Notes: generated from the sequence alone by a model not told the origin. A stretch of DNA of 64,000 nucleotides from Demequina flava (GCF_000975035.1 NZ_BBRA01000001.1:1197184-1261183); one strand, 5' to 3'. Positions 36,485-44,463 are shown, counted from the first letter of the stretch. Translations and numbers: made by a program.

Positions 36485-37663
36485 CTATCCCCGGTGGGTC
36501 GAGGCGCCCATGCGGCGCACGGCCTCCGTGATGATTTCGCCGTGTGTGGCGATATTGAGGCGGACGTGGCCCGCGCCACCGGCTCCGAAGGTGGGGCCGG
36601 AGTTCAGCGCGACGCGGGCGTGCTCGAGGAAGTGTGCGGAGGGGTCCCCGCCCAGCTCGAGCCCCGTGCAGTCGATCCACGTCAGGTAGGTCGCCTGAGG
36701 CACGCGATAGGTCGCACCGGCGAGGTGCTCATCGACGAGGGTGCCGAGTAGCCGGCGGTTGGTGTCGAGTCCCTCAAGGAGGGCATCGAGCCAAGGCCCG
36801 CCGTGGCGGTACGCCGCCGTTTGGGCGAGCGTGCCGAAGTGCGTGGGCCCGTGGTGCGTCGAGGACGCATAGCGAGCCAGTTCTGCCTGACGCGCGGTGC
36901 CACCGATGACGATCGCGGCCGGAATACCAGCGAGGTTCCATGCCTTCGAGGCCGCCATGATCGAGAATCCGCGCTCGCCGCCGGTGACCGACAGGTATGG
37001 CACAAACTCAGCGTCGGAGTAGACGATGGGGGCGTGGATCTCGTCGACCACCACTGCCACGCCGTACTGATCGGCAAGGGCCGCGACGCGTTCCAGTTCC
37101 TCGCGGGTGTGTGCCACGCCCGTGGGGTTGTGAGGGCTGCACAGCAGGTACGCAGCGGGCTTGCCATCTGCCGTAGCGGCGCGGAAGGCCTCCTCGAGTG
37201 TGCCGAAGTCCAGGCGCAGATCGGCGCCCAGCGGCGCATCGGTGATCTGGCGGTCGGCGGCCTTGAGATAGGAGAAGAACGGCGGGTACACCGGCGGATT
37301 GACGACGACCTTCGACCCAGGTTCCGTCACCATCGTGATGACGTCGACGTAACCCGTGATGACATCGGTCACGGTGACCATCTGGCCGGGAGAGACGTTC
37401 CAGCCCCACCGCTCGGCGGAAAACTCCGCCAACGCCTCGGTGTAAGCAATGCCCGATGCGTATCCCAGGTCCCCCGAGTGCACTGCGCGTGCGAGCTCTT
37501 CCCGGACGGGATCTGCGAGCTCAACATCCATCTCTGCGACCCATAGCGGCAGCACGTCCGCGTCATACTTGCGCCACTTTGCACTGGTGCGTGAGCGGAG
37601 CTCAGGCAGGGTCAGCGCGGTGAGCGGATTGGGCACAGTCGTCTCTTGGGTGGGCAGGGCCAT
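36485..37663 (-). CDS. MalY/PatB-type PLP-dependent C-S lyase or aminotransferase
   Basis: A 392-residue fold type I PLP enzyme. The N terminus KWRKYDADVLPLWVAEMD is the MalY/PatB signature; the Schiff-base lysine is in ASKAWNLAGI and the PLP-ring region in CSPHNPTGVAHT. PatB/MalY proteins cleave cystathionine to homocysteine, which would link to metE/metF in this window, but an aminotransferase activity cannot be excluded. The ATG at 37663 is preferred over a GTG at 37669. Confidence 0.9.
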   Translation of the reverse strand: MALPTQETTVPNPLTALTLPELRSRTSAKWRKYDADVLPLWVAEMDVELADPVREELARAVHSGDLGYASGIAYTEALAEFSAERWGWNVSPGQMVTVTDVITGYVDVITMVTEPGSKVVVNPPVYPPFFSYLKAADRQITDAPLGADLRLDFGTLEEAFRAATADGKPAAYLLCSPHNPTGVAHTREELERVAALADQYGVAVVVDEIHAPIVYSDAEFVPYLSVTGGERGFSIMAASKAWNLAGIPAAIVIGGTARQAELARYASSTHHGPTHFGTLAQTAAYRHGGPWLDALLEGLDTNRRLLGTLVDEHLAGATYRVPQATYLTWIDCTGLELGGDPSAHFLEHARVALNSGPTFGAGGAGHVRLNIATHGEIITEAVRRMGASTHRG

Positions 37664-37748
37664 TGTCACACTGTGGCAATGGCGAGACGTTGGCGCAAGT
37701 GCGTGTGAGCCGATTCACTGCCGCGACCCAAGCCATTGGCGGTGTGCC

Positions 37749-37759
37749 GGGCCGATGCT
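37749..37759 (+). repeat. Iterated GGGCCGATGCT element
   Basis: Exact copy between the divergent MalY-type gene and the gene at 37788, just upstream of the latter's promoter. Confidence 0.75.
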
Positions 37760-37775
37760 GGGGCCGGCCGCGCCG

Positions 37776-37781
37776 TAGTCT
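37776..37781 (+). promoter_or_regulatory. Leaderless -10 element
   Basis: TAGTCT lies 6 nt before the ATG at 37788; no ribosome site is present. Confidence 0.5.
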
Positions 37782-37787
37782 CACCCT

Positions 37788-38846
37788 ATGAATGGGCACA
37801 GGGCGACACGGCGGCGCGACGATGCGGGACGCGTGCCGATCGGGGCGATTCTGACCATTCTGATTCTCGCTGGCGCCGGCTATGGCGCGTACTGGTTCCT
37901 CGGCGAGTACGGCTTCATCGAAACGGGCACGGGTTCTGAAGATTCCACCGACGGAGTGGCCGAGGGCGAAGTGTCCGGTGAGGCGCCCCCTTGGCTCGAT
38001 ACCAGCCAGTACGTCATGCCGGCCACCATCGAGGCCAGCGGCGACCGTCCGGCAATGTATGAGGCTCCTTCATGGCTGTGGGACGTCAACGACAGCTCGT
38101 GGGACATGACGGTGATTCGCGAGGGCGAGGGGGACGGCGAAGAGGCGCTCGCGGAACGCCAGAGCCTCGTGTTGGTCAGCCCCACTGACGACCTGTTCCT
38201 TGTCACCGAAGAACTGCGCAATGACTACCTGATGTCGGTCGCGCACTGGGACCCGGATATTGACGTGGCGTGGATGCGTCGTGGCGGCCGGCCTGGCGCC
38301 ACGGTCATGACAGCGCTCGACCTGCCCAGCGGTGAGGCCGAGTCCCAGTGGGGCGACGGCGCCGTTCCCAGCGTGAACAACGTCGATGGCGACATCGTCA
38401 ATGTGGGGTACATCGGCCTGCAGCCGGACGGACTCGAACTGTGGGAATCCTTCACCGACAGTAACTATGCGACTGGGCTCTTTTGGCGCGACGAGGAAGA
38501 GTTTGTTCCGTCATTGATTGAGTCGCGCATCGAGCGCATGTCCGCACAAGGATTCGGCGAGGGCGACGGGGTCGAGGCGTGGCTCGACATCAACGACATG
38601 CGGGCGGTCTATCACGGCACCTGGCACAGCGACGATGGCGAAGCCCAAGACGAGGAGTGGATAGTCCACGACCTCAGCGACGACTCATTCGAAGAGGTCA
38701 ACGTGCAGGTGCCCTTCTACGGCTGCACGCCCACGGATGCGATTCGTCGCGGCACGTTCGCCGGAAACCTCATCATCGCGGACTGTGATGGGACGGAGTA
38801 CCTGCTGGATCCGTATGACGGGGCGCTTCCCCAGAACAACGGTTAG
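37788..38846 (+). CDS. Membrane-anchored extracytoplasmic protein of unknown function
   Basis: A 352-residue protein not assigned to a family. A basic N terminus (RATRRRDDAGR) precedes one membrane helix (about 17-37); the rest is acidic, Trp-rich and probably outside the cell, with blocks such as SLVLVSPTDDLFLVTEE that recall WD/beta-propeller-like or lipoprotein sensor domains. Two cysteines lie near the C terminus (FYGCTPTD, IADCDG). It is leaderless by promoter position. Its 3' end overlaps the convergent next gene by 74 bp. Confidence 0.75.
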   Translation: MNGHRATRRRDDAGRVPIGAILTILILAGAGYGAYWFLGEYGFIETGTGSEDSTDGVAEGEVSGEAPPWLDTSQYVMPATIEASGDRPAMYEAPSWLWDVNDSSWDMTVIREGEGDGEEALAERQSLVLVSPTDDLFLVTEELRNDYLMSVAHWDPDIDVAWMRRGGRPGATVMTALDLPSGEAESQWGDGAVPSVNNVDGDIVNVGYIGLQPDGLELWESFTDSNYATGLFWRDEEEFVPSLIESRIERMSAQGFGEGDGVEAWLDINDMRAVYHGTWHSDDGEAQDEEWIVHDLSDDSFEEVNVQVPFYGCTPTDAIRRGTFAGNLIIADCDGTEYLLDPYDGALPQNNG

Positions 38847-39225
38847 CGAGCAGGGCGTCGCGGAACGCATCGATGTCGACGTGGCAGGCGGTGAGTCCTG
38901 CGGCGTCGAGCGCGACCTCGTAGGAGTCGCGACATTTCTCAAGGACAAGCGGAAGTTGCTTGCCCTTGATCGCCTCGGTGAGGTCGGCGTCAAGTTCATT
39001 GCGGTGAAGCAGCGTGAAGGGACCGTCGAGGGTCTCGACCATGCGGTCCCACGCTGGCTTGCGGCGCACCGGGGAGTGAGTGATGTCGCACAGCGCGCAC
39101 TCGCGGCGGTGCAGCATGTGCCCCACGACATAGGAAATCTCACCGCGAAGCCCGCCGTCCGCGTCGTAGATGCCGACATACGACGTTGTGTGTTCAGCCA
39201 TAGAGCGTGAACGCCCGCGCGCCAC
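38773..39225 (-). CDS. Conserved-looking small protein of unknown function with a CALC motif
   Basis: A 150-residue soluble protein. Readable features are SYVGIYDADGGLRGEISYV, then RRECALCDITHS.VRRKPAW with a CxxC pair, and a mixed alpha/beta remainder. I do not recognise a named family. The GTG at 39225 has a GGAAGGA site just upstream; an ATG at 39201 is an alternative. The final 25 codons are antisense to the end of the gene at 37788-38846, so either the C-terminal tail is real and overlapping or one end is mis-set. Confidence 0.65.
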   Translation of the reverse strand: MARGRSRSMAEHTTSYVGIYDADGGLRGEISYVVGHMLHRRECALCDITHSPVRRKPAWDRMVETLDGPFTLLHRNELDADLTEAIKGKQLPLVLEKCRDSYEVALDAAGLTACHVDIDAFRDALLANRCSGEAPRHTDPAGTPSHHSPR

Positions 39226-39251
39226 GATTCCTTCCCGCTAACCCCATCATT

Positions 39252-39348
39252 GGTTTGACACAAGTTTGTTGCCCACGTGGCGCACGTGACGGTTGTGACA
39301 GTCACACCAGCACCTGTGTGCACGTGCGTCACAGCGTTGTGTCAAACC
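39252..39348. repeat. Inverted repeat enclosing three CACGTG palindromes
   Basis: GGTTTGACACAA (39252-39263) and TTGTGTCAAACC (39337-39348) are exact 12-bp inverted arms. Between them are CACGTG at 39274, 39283 and 39321 and a smaller imperfect palindrome, GGTTGTGACAGTCACACC, at 39291-39308. It lies upstream of the minus-strand gene starting at 39225 and next to the left boundary of the islet, so it may be an operator array or a recombination site. Confidence 0.55.
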
Positions 39349-39366
39349 GATGGGGAAAAGCGGCGA

Positions 39367-39377
39367 GGGCCGATGCT
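39367..39377 (+). repeat. Iterated GGGCCGATGCT element
   Basis: Exact copy directly abutting the stop codon of the ATP-grasp relic (minus strand TAA then AGCATCGGCCC). Confidence 0.75.
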
Positions 39378-39455
39378 TTAGTCAAGTAGAGCGCGAATCG
39401 CGGCGGCCGCACGGGCCGGGGCCTCGGAGTCCGTGTCGAGGAAAAGGCTCGGCTC
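39378..39455 (-). pseudogene. 3' end relic of an ATP-grasp gene (left copy of a direct repeat)
   Basis: In frame on the minus strand the fragment encodes the last 25 residues of the intact ATP-grasp protein at 43621-44463, identical except the final residue (Asp instead of Asn), then a stop. 45 bp (39399-39443 versus 43642-43686) are identical; differences outside are nearly all synonymous. Homology ends abruptly upstream at about 39455. This is what integration at the 3' end of a gene leaves behind. Confidence 0.8.
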
Positions 39456-39645
39456 GGATTCCGGGTGAGCTCCCCAACACATTTCGGGTGCATTTGGTGA
39501 GTGGAAGACTTGTCAACGCTGGAATGCCGCACCAACATCGAATGGATACCCTGATGAGGGTAGGGCGGTGAAGACGTGAGGGCTCTGATCCGCCGCAATG
39601 TCCGGCGGGATGTATGAAGTGCAGTCTCGGATAAACTTACTGACT

Positions 39646-39674
39646 TTGCACTGCGAAGGATGGGTTGCTACCAT
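39646..39674 (+). promoter_or_regulatory. Promoter of the secreted-peptide operon
   Basis: TTGCAC (39646-39651) and TACCAT (39669-39674) are separated by 17 bp. Transcription would start near 39681, 45 nt before the first ATG, which has GGAG 8-9 nt upstream. Confidence 0.45.
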
Positions 39675-39725
39675 GCGAAGTCGTGGCCACACTGGGTCAC
39701 ATGCCCGGGAGAAACGGAGCGTGCA

Positions 39726-40076
39726 ATGGGGCACAGAAGATTAGTGGCATTACTTGGGTCTCTCATTCTCATATTGGCGGTGAGTTCACCCGCTTCCGCG
39801 AGTACGGTTTACCATTTGTGTCCGAATGGCGATACGGGAGTGAGCGGATCGACGCAGGGTGATGCGCAGATCACCTATTTGACAGGAGCAGGATACGGAT
39901 CCTGTGGAACCCTCGGCCTACGCGTCAATTACACCCACGTTGGGGGATCGACGTGGACCGGGTGGAAGTACAGCGCCTACATGGGCGACTTTGTCTCGAC
40001 GAACGTGGGCAGTTCCGCATACACCTCTCAACACAGTGCATCGGTGGGAGATCTCTTCTTCCAGTCGTATCGATAG
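39726..40076 (+). CDS. Small secreted two-cysteine protein, candidate bacteriocin-like effector
   Basis: A 116-residue preprotein: signal peptide (MGHRRLVALLGSLILILAV, cleavage likely after PASA at about residue 25) and a mature part of about 91 residues rich in Gly, Ser, Thr, Tyr, with two cysteines (32 and 60) and repeated aromatic/Gly strands (GGSTWTGWKYSAYMGDF, SSAYTSQHSASVG). It lacks a membrane anchor. It heads an operon with a lipoprotein and an adaptor-ATPase-permease set, an arrangement like lactococcin-972-type loci; direct homology to that family is not clear, since that peptide has no cysteines. Low-GC, islet-borne. Confidence 0.75.
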   Translation: MGHRRLVALLGSLILILAVSSPASASTVYHLCPNGDTGVSGSTQGDAQITYLTGAGYGSCGTLGLRVNYTHVGGSTWTGWKYSAYMGDFVSTNVGSSAYTSQHSASVGDLFFQSYR

Positions 40077-40092
40077 TGCAAGGGGGTATCCA

Positions 40093-40602
40093 GTGCGACT
40101 TCACGTGCGCGGACTTCTTGCCGTCGCGGTTCTATCCATCGGAGGCTGTTCGGCCTCTGGCAACTCTGGCGTACCGCTTGACGGGACGAACGGAGCATTG
40201 ACGGGGCTTGATGTCTCCGGCGCGTCGCAAGCACAAGAGGCCGAGATAAGTGACGGCAAAGTATCTGAAGACGAGTATCGGTCGGCATTTCAGCGCTACC
40301 GGGATTGCCTGAGCTCAGCAGGTTATGAACTGAAGGACGTTGTGTTCAGTAACTTGGTCTACGAGTACGGAGTGCCGAACGCTGCGGTCGAGAACGGTAT
40401 CGACACCGAATGCTATTCGACCGAACTCCGTTTCACAGACATGCTGTGGCAGAGTTCTGACGCAGTTCAGAATGAATCGTCGTCTGCGCAGGTTTTGCGT
40501 GACTGCTTGGAGAATCACGGTATTGAGCCCGCCGAGGGAATGCGAGAAATGGAAGAGCAGTTGGTTTCTTCGGGTATTGAACTTTCTCAGTGCCTGGGCT
40601 GA
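40093..40602 (+). CDS. Small cysteine-rich lipoprotein, candidate immunity protein
   Basis: A 169-residue lipoprotein: signal with lipobox SIGGC (lipid Cys19), a Ser/Gly/Ala linker, then a helical domain with two related motifs YRDCLSSAGYEL and LRDCLENHGIEP. Beyond Cys19 there are four cysteines (72, 107, 138, 167), enough for two disulfides. The GTG at 40093 is 7 nt after AAGGGGG; the frame is open upstream to 39904 but overlaps the preceding gene. It begins 16 nt after the secreted-protein stop. A protective surface role is inferred from context. Confidence 0.75.
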   Translation: MRLHVRGLLAVAVLSIGGCSASGNSGVPLDGTNGALTGLDVSGASQAQEAEISDGKVSEDEYRSAFQRYRDCLSSAGYELKDVVFSNLVYEYGVPNAAVENGIDTECYSTELRFTDMLWQSSDAVQNESSSAQVLRDCLENHGIEPAEGMREMEEQLVSSGIELSQCLG

Positions 40603-40645
40603 GCTACATGTGTGTCGTTCTGTGAGATGTGTCTAGGTGAGTTGG

Positions 40646-41788
40646 ATGTCGACCCGATCGATTGGCGACCGCTACACCGGCTTGAGGTCGTCTTTGCGAC
40701 TAGTGCCATTGGTTGCGTTGTGGGTAACGCCTATTGTCGCGCTCGCGATCGCAATTCCATTGGCGGGCGAGCGCGAATCGGATAGTGTCGCGCCCGACTT
40801 GCCAGATGTCGTCACCGTGGGGAGTTTTTCTTCGGATGGCCGGGTCGCGGTAGACATCGCGGTAGACAGCCAGGAGTCCGTGCAGGTGTGGAGCCCAGTG
40901 ACTGGTGTGCTCACGGGTGTGGGCGCTTTAGGGGCCCCGGTGTTTGCTGGCACTGAACTGTTCGCTGTTGATGGAGTGCCGGTACTGGCGCAGCCAGGTA
41001 GTTCGCCTATGTATCGGGAGTTGCGCCTTGGCGACGAAGGGCCAGATGTTCGCGTGCTAAGTGCGTTCCTGAAGGCGACTGAACTGCTGAACGAGGACGC
41101 TCTTGACGATGAGTTTGGTCCTGAGCACCACGACGCAGTTGTAGCACTCCAAGAGATGCTCGGGACCGAGGTCGACGGCGTGTTCCGCCCGAGTTACGTG
41201 GCGTATGTACCGGAGGCAGGTGCCGAACTTGGTGAGCCGCTCGCCGCGGTGGGGACGACCGTCTCAGTGGGGGAGGCTGTCCTGGACGTCGCCTTCCGCC
41301 CAGAATCGATGCACTTTATCGCGAGTGGTAGCGGCGCCAGTCTCGCGAACCTCGAGGATGAGCCACTTGTGCTGGAAATAGGTGACTATGGGATCGCAGT
41401 CTCGGACCTCGACCCAACGAAAGATGAAGCTGAGTCGCTTTACGTCGAGCTCAGGGAGGCTGTCGAATCCGGTGATCTCCGTCTCCGCCCAGGCGAGCAG
41501 GAAGCGGGTAGTCAAGTCGAGGTTTTCGAGGGCGGGGTGCTTCGGCTCGCCGATCCTCGCGCCACGGGCGTCGTGCCCGGCACCGCGGTCTACGTGGCAC
41601 CTGCGGGGACCTATTGCCTGTTCCAGCGCGAGACGGCCAGTGCATCATGGATGCCAGTCGAGTTGGCCGATCCGCGCCCGGAGGCAGGCGCGTTGGGCAC
41701 TGTGAGTGTGCCTAAGGAACTCGTCGGCGCGCGCGTCGCCCGTGATCCGCAAAGCCTCGGCGAAGACGTCGTTTCCGGGTGCCGATGA
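40646..41788 (+). CDS. Membrane-anchored efflux adaptor with peptidoglycan-binding-like domain
   Basis: A 380-residue protein with one N-terminal membrane helix (about 19-41), a HlyD/MacA-like barrel strand region (VWSPVTGVLTGVGALGAPVFAGTELFAVDG) interrupted by a PG_binding_1-like helical domain (about 124-180, LRLGDEGPDVRVLSAFL...), and C-terminal beta domains. This layout is typical of adaptors of MacAB-like exporters in Gram-positive actinobacteria. The ATG at 40646 follows AGGTGAG; a GTG at 40637 is possible. Its stop overlaps the ATPase ATG by 4 nt. Confidence 0.8.
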   Translation: MSTRSIGDRYTGLRSSLRLVPLVALWVTPIVALAIAIPLAGERESDSVAPDLPDVVTVGSFSSDGRVAVDIAVDSQESVQVWSPVTGVLTGVGALGAPVFAGTELFAVDGVPVLAQPGSSPMYRELRLGDEGPDVRVLSAFLKATELLNEDALDDEFGPEHHDAVVALQEMLGTEVDGVFRPSYVAYVPEAGAELGEPLAAVGTTVSVGEAVLDVAFRPESMHFIASGSGASLANLEDEPLVLEIGDYGIAVSDLDPTKDEAESLYVELREAVESGDLRLRPGEQEAGSQVEVFEGGVLRLADPRATGVVPGTAVYVAPAGTYCLFQRETASASWMPVELADPRPEAGALGTVSVPKELVGARVARDPQSLGEDVVSGCR

Positions 41789-42432
41789 ATGCCGTTCATG
41801 TCGAGGTGACCGACGCGGGCGTGACGTTCGGGGACGAGTGTGTATTCAGGGACTTCACAGCTCGCTTCCCTGGCGGACGAATCACCGCGCTCGTTGGACC
41901 GTCCGGTAGTGGCAAGTCAACACTCCTGGCTATTCTTGCAGGCTACGCGCGGTTGACCACAGGTCGGGTTGCGATGCAGTCCGTTGTGGACGGCACGCGT
42001 GCCCTTCCTGATGCCTCGCGCGTTGCGTGGGTTCCACAGGGATCAAACGCACTCGGTCGTCGCAGTGTTATCGACAATGTGGCAGTAGCTGCGTTGAGTT
42101 CAGGCTTAGCACTGCGCGAGGCTCACGCGCAGGCCAAGCAAGCGCTAGACACCGTGGGCCTGGGCGCGCTTGCCGACGCCCAAGCACGCTCACTGTCAGG
42201 CGGGGAACTCCAGCGTGTGGCATTCGCACGAGCACTAGCTTCGAGGAAGGGGCTCATTCTGGCGGATGAGCCTTCGGCCAACCTCGACGCAGGCAATACG
42301 GAAGTGATATCGGGACTACTGAGAGGACTTACCGCGGATGCCACCATCGTGGTGGCGACGCACGACCCTCTTCTCATCGACTCGGCTGAGTTCGTGGTGG
42401 GCATGAGGCGGGGTGCAACGCGTGTCGACTGA
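41785..42432 (+). CDS. ABC transporter ATP-binding protein, MacB/LolD type
   Basis: A 215-residue ATPase with Walker A GPSGSGKST (38-46), signature LSGGE (137-141), Walker B LILADEP (157-163) and the switch histidine in ATHDP. The size and DEPSANLDAG sequence match the MacB/LolD/FtsE group that works with FtsX-like permeases. The ATG overlaps the adaptor stop and the gene overlaps the permease start by 20 nt, so adaptor, ATPase and permease are coupled. Confidence 0.92.
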   Translation: MNAVHVEVTDAGVTFGDECVFRDFTARFPGGRITALVGPSGSGKSTLLAILAGYARLTTGRVAMQSVVDGTRALPDASRVAWVPQGSNALGRRSVIDNVAVAALSSGLALREAHAQAKQALDTVGLGALADAQARSLSGGELQRVAFARALASRKGLILADEPSANLDAGNTEVISGLLRGLTADATIVVATHDPLLIDSAEFVVGMRRGATRVD

Positions 42433-43459
42433 CGGTTGGCAGTTGGGTTTGCTCGCGCGCGAAGCACTGCGCAACGTGTGTGGTGTAGGTTCGCGCCTAT
42501 TCGTAGTGCTGGCCGTCGCAGTGCTCGCGGGCGCGGGATCGAGCGCGTACATCGCGTATGAAACAAGCGTGATGCGCGATGACATTCAAGCCCTTGCGGC
42601 TGAAGGTAGAAACGTACTTGTTTTCTCTTCCCAAAGTAGTGACGCTCCGACAAGCATCACACGCGAATCTTGCGAAGGGTTGGTTGGCCAGAGAGGCGTC
42701 CGGCGAGCCGGGCTTCTTGAGCCCGATGTAGAGACGGATGTCTTCCCGGTGGGTCGGCGCCTTCCCACGCAGAGAAGTAGTGCTGCCCTTCTACCGGAAC
42801 TTGCGAGTGCGGATCTGCTCATCGGTAGAAATCTGATGGAACCCGCCACGGAACCTTTCGCTGTGAGTGTGGGCGAGGACCGCGCGCTCGCTGTGTTTGC
42901 GGGTGCGCATCCTGGGGACTTGGGCACAGCGTCCACTGTGACGCTTCCGCTTCGGCACAGCGACATCGCGGGCGAGCAGTGCGTCGTGATTCTCAGCGCG
43001 TTTTCGGACGCAGCACGCGCATCGGCAGTGGCGATGGCGGAACTAGAGGTCAGCAACAACCCTGCAATTGGCCGAGAGTTACTGACGGCTACGAGCAACC
43101 CTGCCAGCGAGTATGCGGATCGCGCCACGCGGTGGCTGCCCCTCTTGCTGGGCGGGTTCGGCGGGGCGCTCACCGCCATCATTGCGCGCCTGCGGTCCAG
43201 TGAGATTGCTGTCTACCGAATGTCTGGTAGTTCTCCGAGCTCGGTCTTGACGCTCTTGTCGATCGAAGCGCTCTTGGTCGCGGGCGTTGCTTCGCTAGGC
43301 GCGACCTGTGCTGCAATCGTGCTTGCGAAGTACTATATCGACCCCTCAGTTCCTGTTCTATGGGGTATCGCTCTTGCGGGAGTGTGGGCGCTGCTTGCGG
43401 TAGCGGGTTCGCTGGATCTAGCCCTTCGAAGTCCGAGCACCCTCGCGAAGGATAGGTGA
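42413..43459 (+). CDS. FtsX/MacB-like ABC transporter permease
   Basis: A 348-residue membrane protein with one helix near the N terminus (about 28-50), a large extracytoplasmic domain (about 55-235) with two cysteines, and three helices at the C terminus (from about 238), the 1+3 topology of FtsX/MacB permeases. Such permeases do not pump across the membrane in the usual way but act mechanically on outer substrates, which suits release of, or defence against, a secreted peptide. GTG at 42413 with GAGG upstream; GTG at 42422 is an alternative. Confidence 0.82.
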   Translation: MQRVSTDGWQLGLLAREALRNVCGVGSRLFVVLAVAVLAGAGSSAYIAYETSVMRDDIQALAAEGRNVLVFSSQSSDAPTSITRESCEGLVGQRGVRRAGLLEPDVETDVFPVGRRLPTQRSSAALLPELASADLLIGRNLMEPATEPFAVSVGEDRALAVFAGAHPGDLGTASTVTLPLRHSDIAGEQCVVILSAFSDAARASAVAMAELEVSNNPAIGRELLTATSNPASEYADRATRWLPLLLGGFGGALTAIIARLRSSEIAVYRMSGSSPSSVLTLLSIEALLVAGVASLGATCAAIVLAKYYIDPSVPVLWGIALAGVWALLAVAGSLDLALRSPSTLAKDR

Positions 43460-43620
43460 ATGACCCTGACGCCGACCCCGAGGCCATTGTTCACTGCGGT
43501 CTCCGTGCACGTAGTTGTCGGCGGACCGCGCAACCGCATCAGTTCAGCCGCTATGCCACGAAGGCGTGGGTTGGCTCATAGCAGTGTGTCGAGGGCCGGA
43601 TGGAGTCAGGCGCCGACGTG

Positions 43621-43698
43621 TCAGTTGAGCAGCGCCCGGATCGCGGCGGCCGCACGGGCCGGGGCCTCGGAGTCCGTGTCGAGGAAGAGGCTGGGTTC
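43621..43698 (-). repeat. Right copy of the duplicated ATP-grasp 3' end
   Basis: This is the end of the intact ATP-grasp gene. It pairs with the relic at 39378-39455; 45 bp are identical and the reading frame is kept in both. The two copies are direct repeats flanking the islet. Confidence 0.75.
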
Positions 43699-44463
43699 CG
43701 TGAGCTCCAGCTCGAGTACGACGGGCCCGTTGTCCGTGGGCAGGAGGTCGACCCGGGCGTATGTGAGGCCGGGCATGGTCGCGACGACCCGGTCCGCGAG
43801 CTCTCGCTCGGCGTCCGTGGCGGTGCAGGCGGAGATCTCCTCCTCAGCGAACAGTCCCGTGGAGTTGGTTTGCTCTTTCGACAGGATCGCGGCCTTGCGC
43901 GCCGCGTGCGAGAACTGTCCATTGAGATAAATCATCGCGGTCTCACCCACGGTGTCGACCTGCTCGAGGTAGGGCTGCACCATCGCCACGAGACCGTCCT
44001 CATGAAGCGCCGCCACGTGGGCAAGGGCTCCGTCGGGGTCGTCGTGGAACAGGCGCGCGCCCGCCGAGCCCGCACCCACAGCCGGCTTGACGACAACCGC
44101 CCCGGTGACCGGAGCATCGGCCGGGCTCTCTCCCGGGGCAACAAAGGTGGTCGGGACAGTCGCGATGTCACGCGCGGCGAGGTCGCGCAGGTAGCGCTTG
44201 TCGGTGTTCCACAGAATGGTCGCGAGCGGATTGGCGAGCACCGTGACGGCGTCGACTCGCGCGGCCCAGGCGTGGAAATCCTGAAGGTGTGCGGTGTAGT
44301 TCCAGGTGCTCCGCAGAACCACGGCACCGTATGCCGACCAGTCCACGGCGGGGTCATCCCACGCCACACGGTCTGCCTCGGGAAGCTGGGCGATCAGGGC
44401 GCTCTCGTCGGCATCCGGTTCGGGGAGCTCGACGGTTGTAGCGAGGGCAATACGAGCGGTCAT
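43621..44463 (-). CDS. ATP-grasp domain protein
   Basis: A 280-residue ATP-grasp ligase-fold protein: VVVKPAVGAGSAGARLF is the flexible ATP loop, EQVDTVGETAMIYLNGQFSHA and YARVDLLPTDNGPVVLELELTEP contain the metal and nucleotide ligands (ELELTEPSL). It resembles the RimK/glutathione-synthetase-like group; substrate unknown. It overlaps the VanZ-RDD stop by 4 nt (ATGA). Its last 25 codons may derive from the islet, since the copy with the native-looking downstream element lies at 39378. Confidence 0.85.
   Translation of the reverse strand: MTARIALATTVELPEPDADESALIAQLPEADRVAWDDPAVDWSAYGAVVLRSTWNYTAHLQDFHAWAARVDAVTVLANPLATILWNTDKRYLRDLAARDIATVPTTFVAPGESPADAPVTGAVVVKPAVGAGSAGARLFHDDPDGALAHVAALHEDGLVAMVQPYLEQVDTVGETAMIYLNGQFSHAARKAAILSKEQTNSTGLFAEEEISACTATDAERELADRVVATMPGLTYARVDLLPTDNGPVVLELELTEPSLFLDTDSEAPARAAAAIRALLN

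Larger units (their letters stand above)
39226..39725. other. 500-bp stretch without a complete gene
   Basis: Holds, in order, a 97-bp inverted-repeat region with three CACGTG sites (39252-39348), an iterated decamer (39367-39377), a relic of an ATP-grasp gene 3' end (39378-39455), about 190 bp of low-GC DNA with no recognisable feature, and a promoter for the operon starting at 39726. Confidence 0.7.
39378..43698. mobile_element. Low-GC genomic islet bounded by duplicated ATP-grasp 3' ends
   Basis: The DNA between the two same-orientation copies of the gene end is visibly poorer in G+C (about 48-57 percent in sampled 60-base rows, against about 63-70 percent outside) and carries one five-gene operon for export of, or protection from, a secreted peptide. 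There is no integrase, transposase or tRNA, so mobility would depend on functions elsewhere or on homologous recombination. Confidence 0.6.

Noticed and set aside
39726..40076. Definite lactococcin 972 family assignment
   Set aside because: Context is similar and SSAYTSQHSASV loosely recalls the family, but the two cysteines and lack of the usual GGxWxxG start argue against a firm call.
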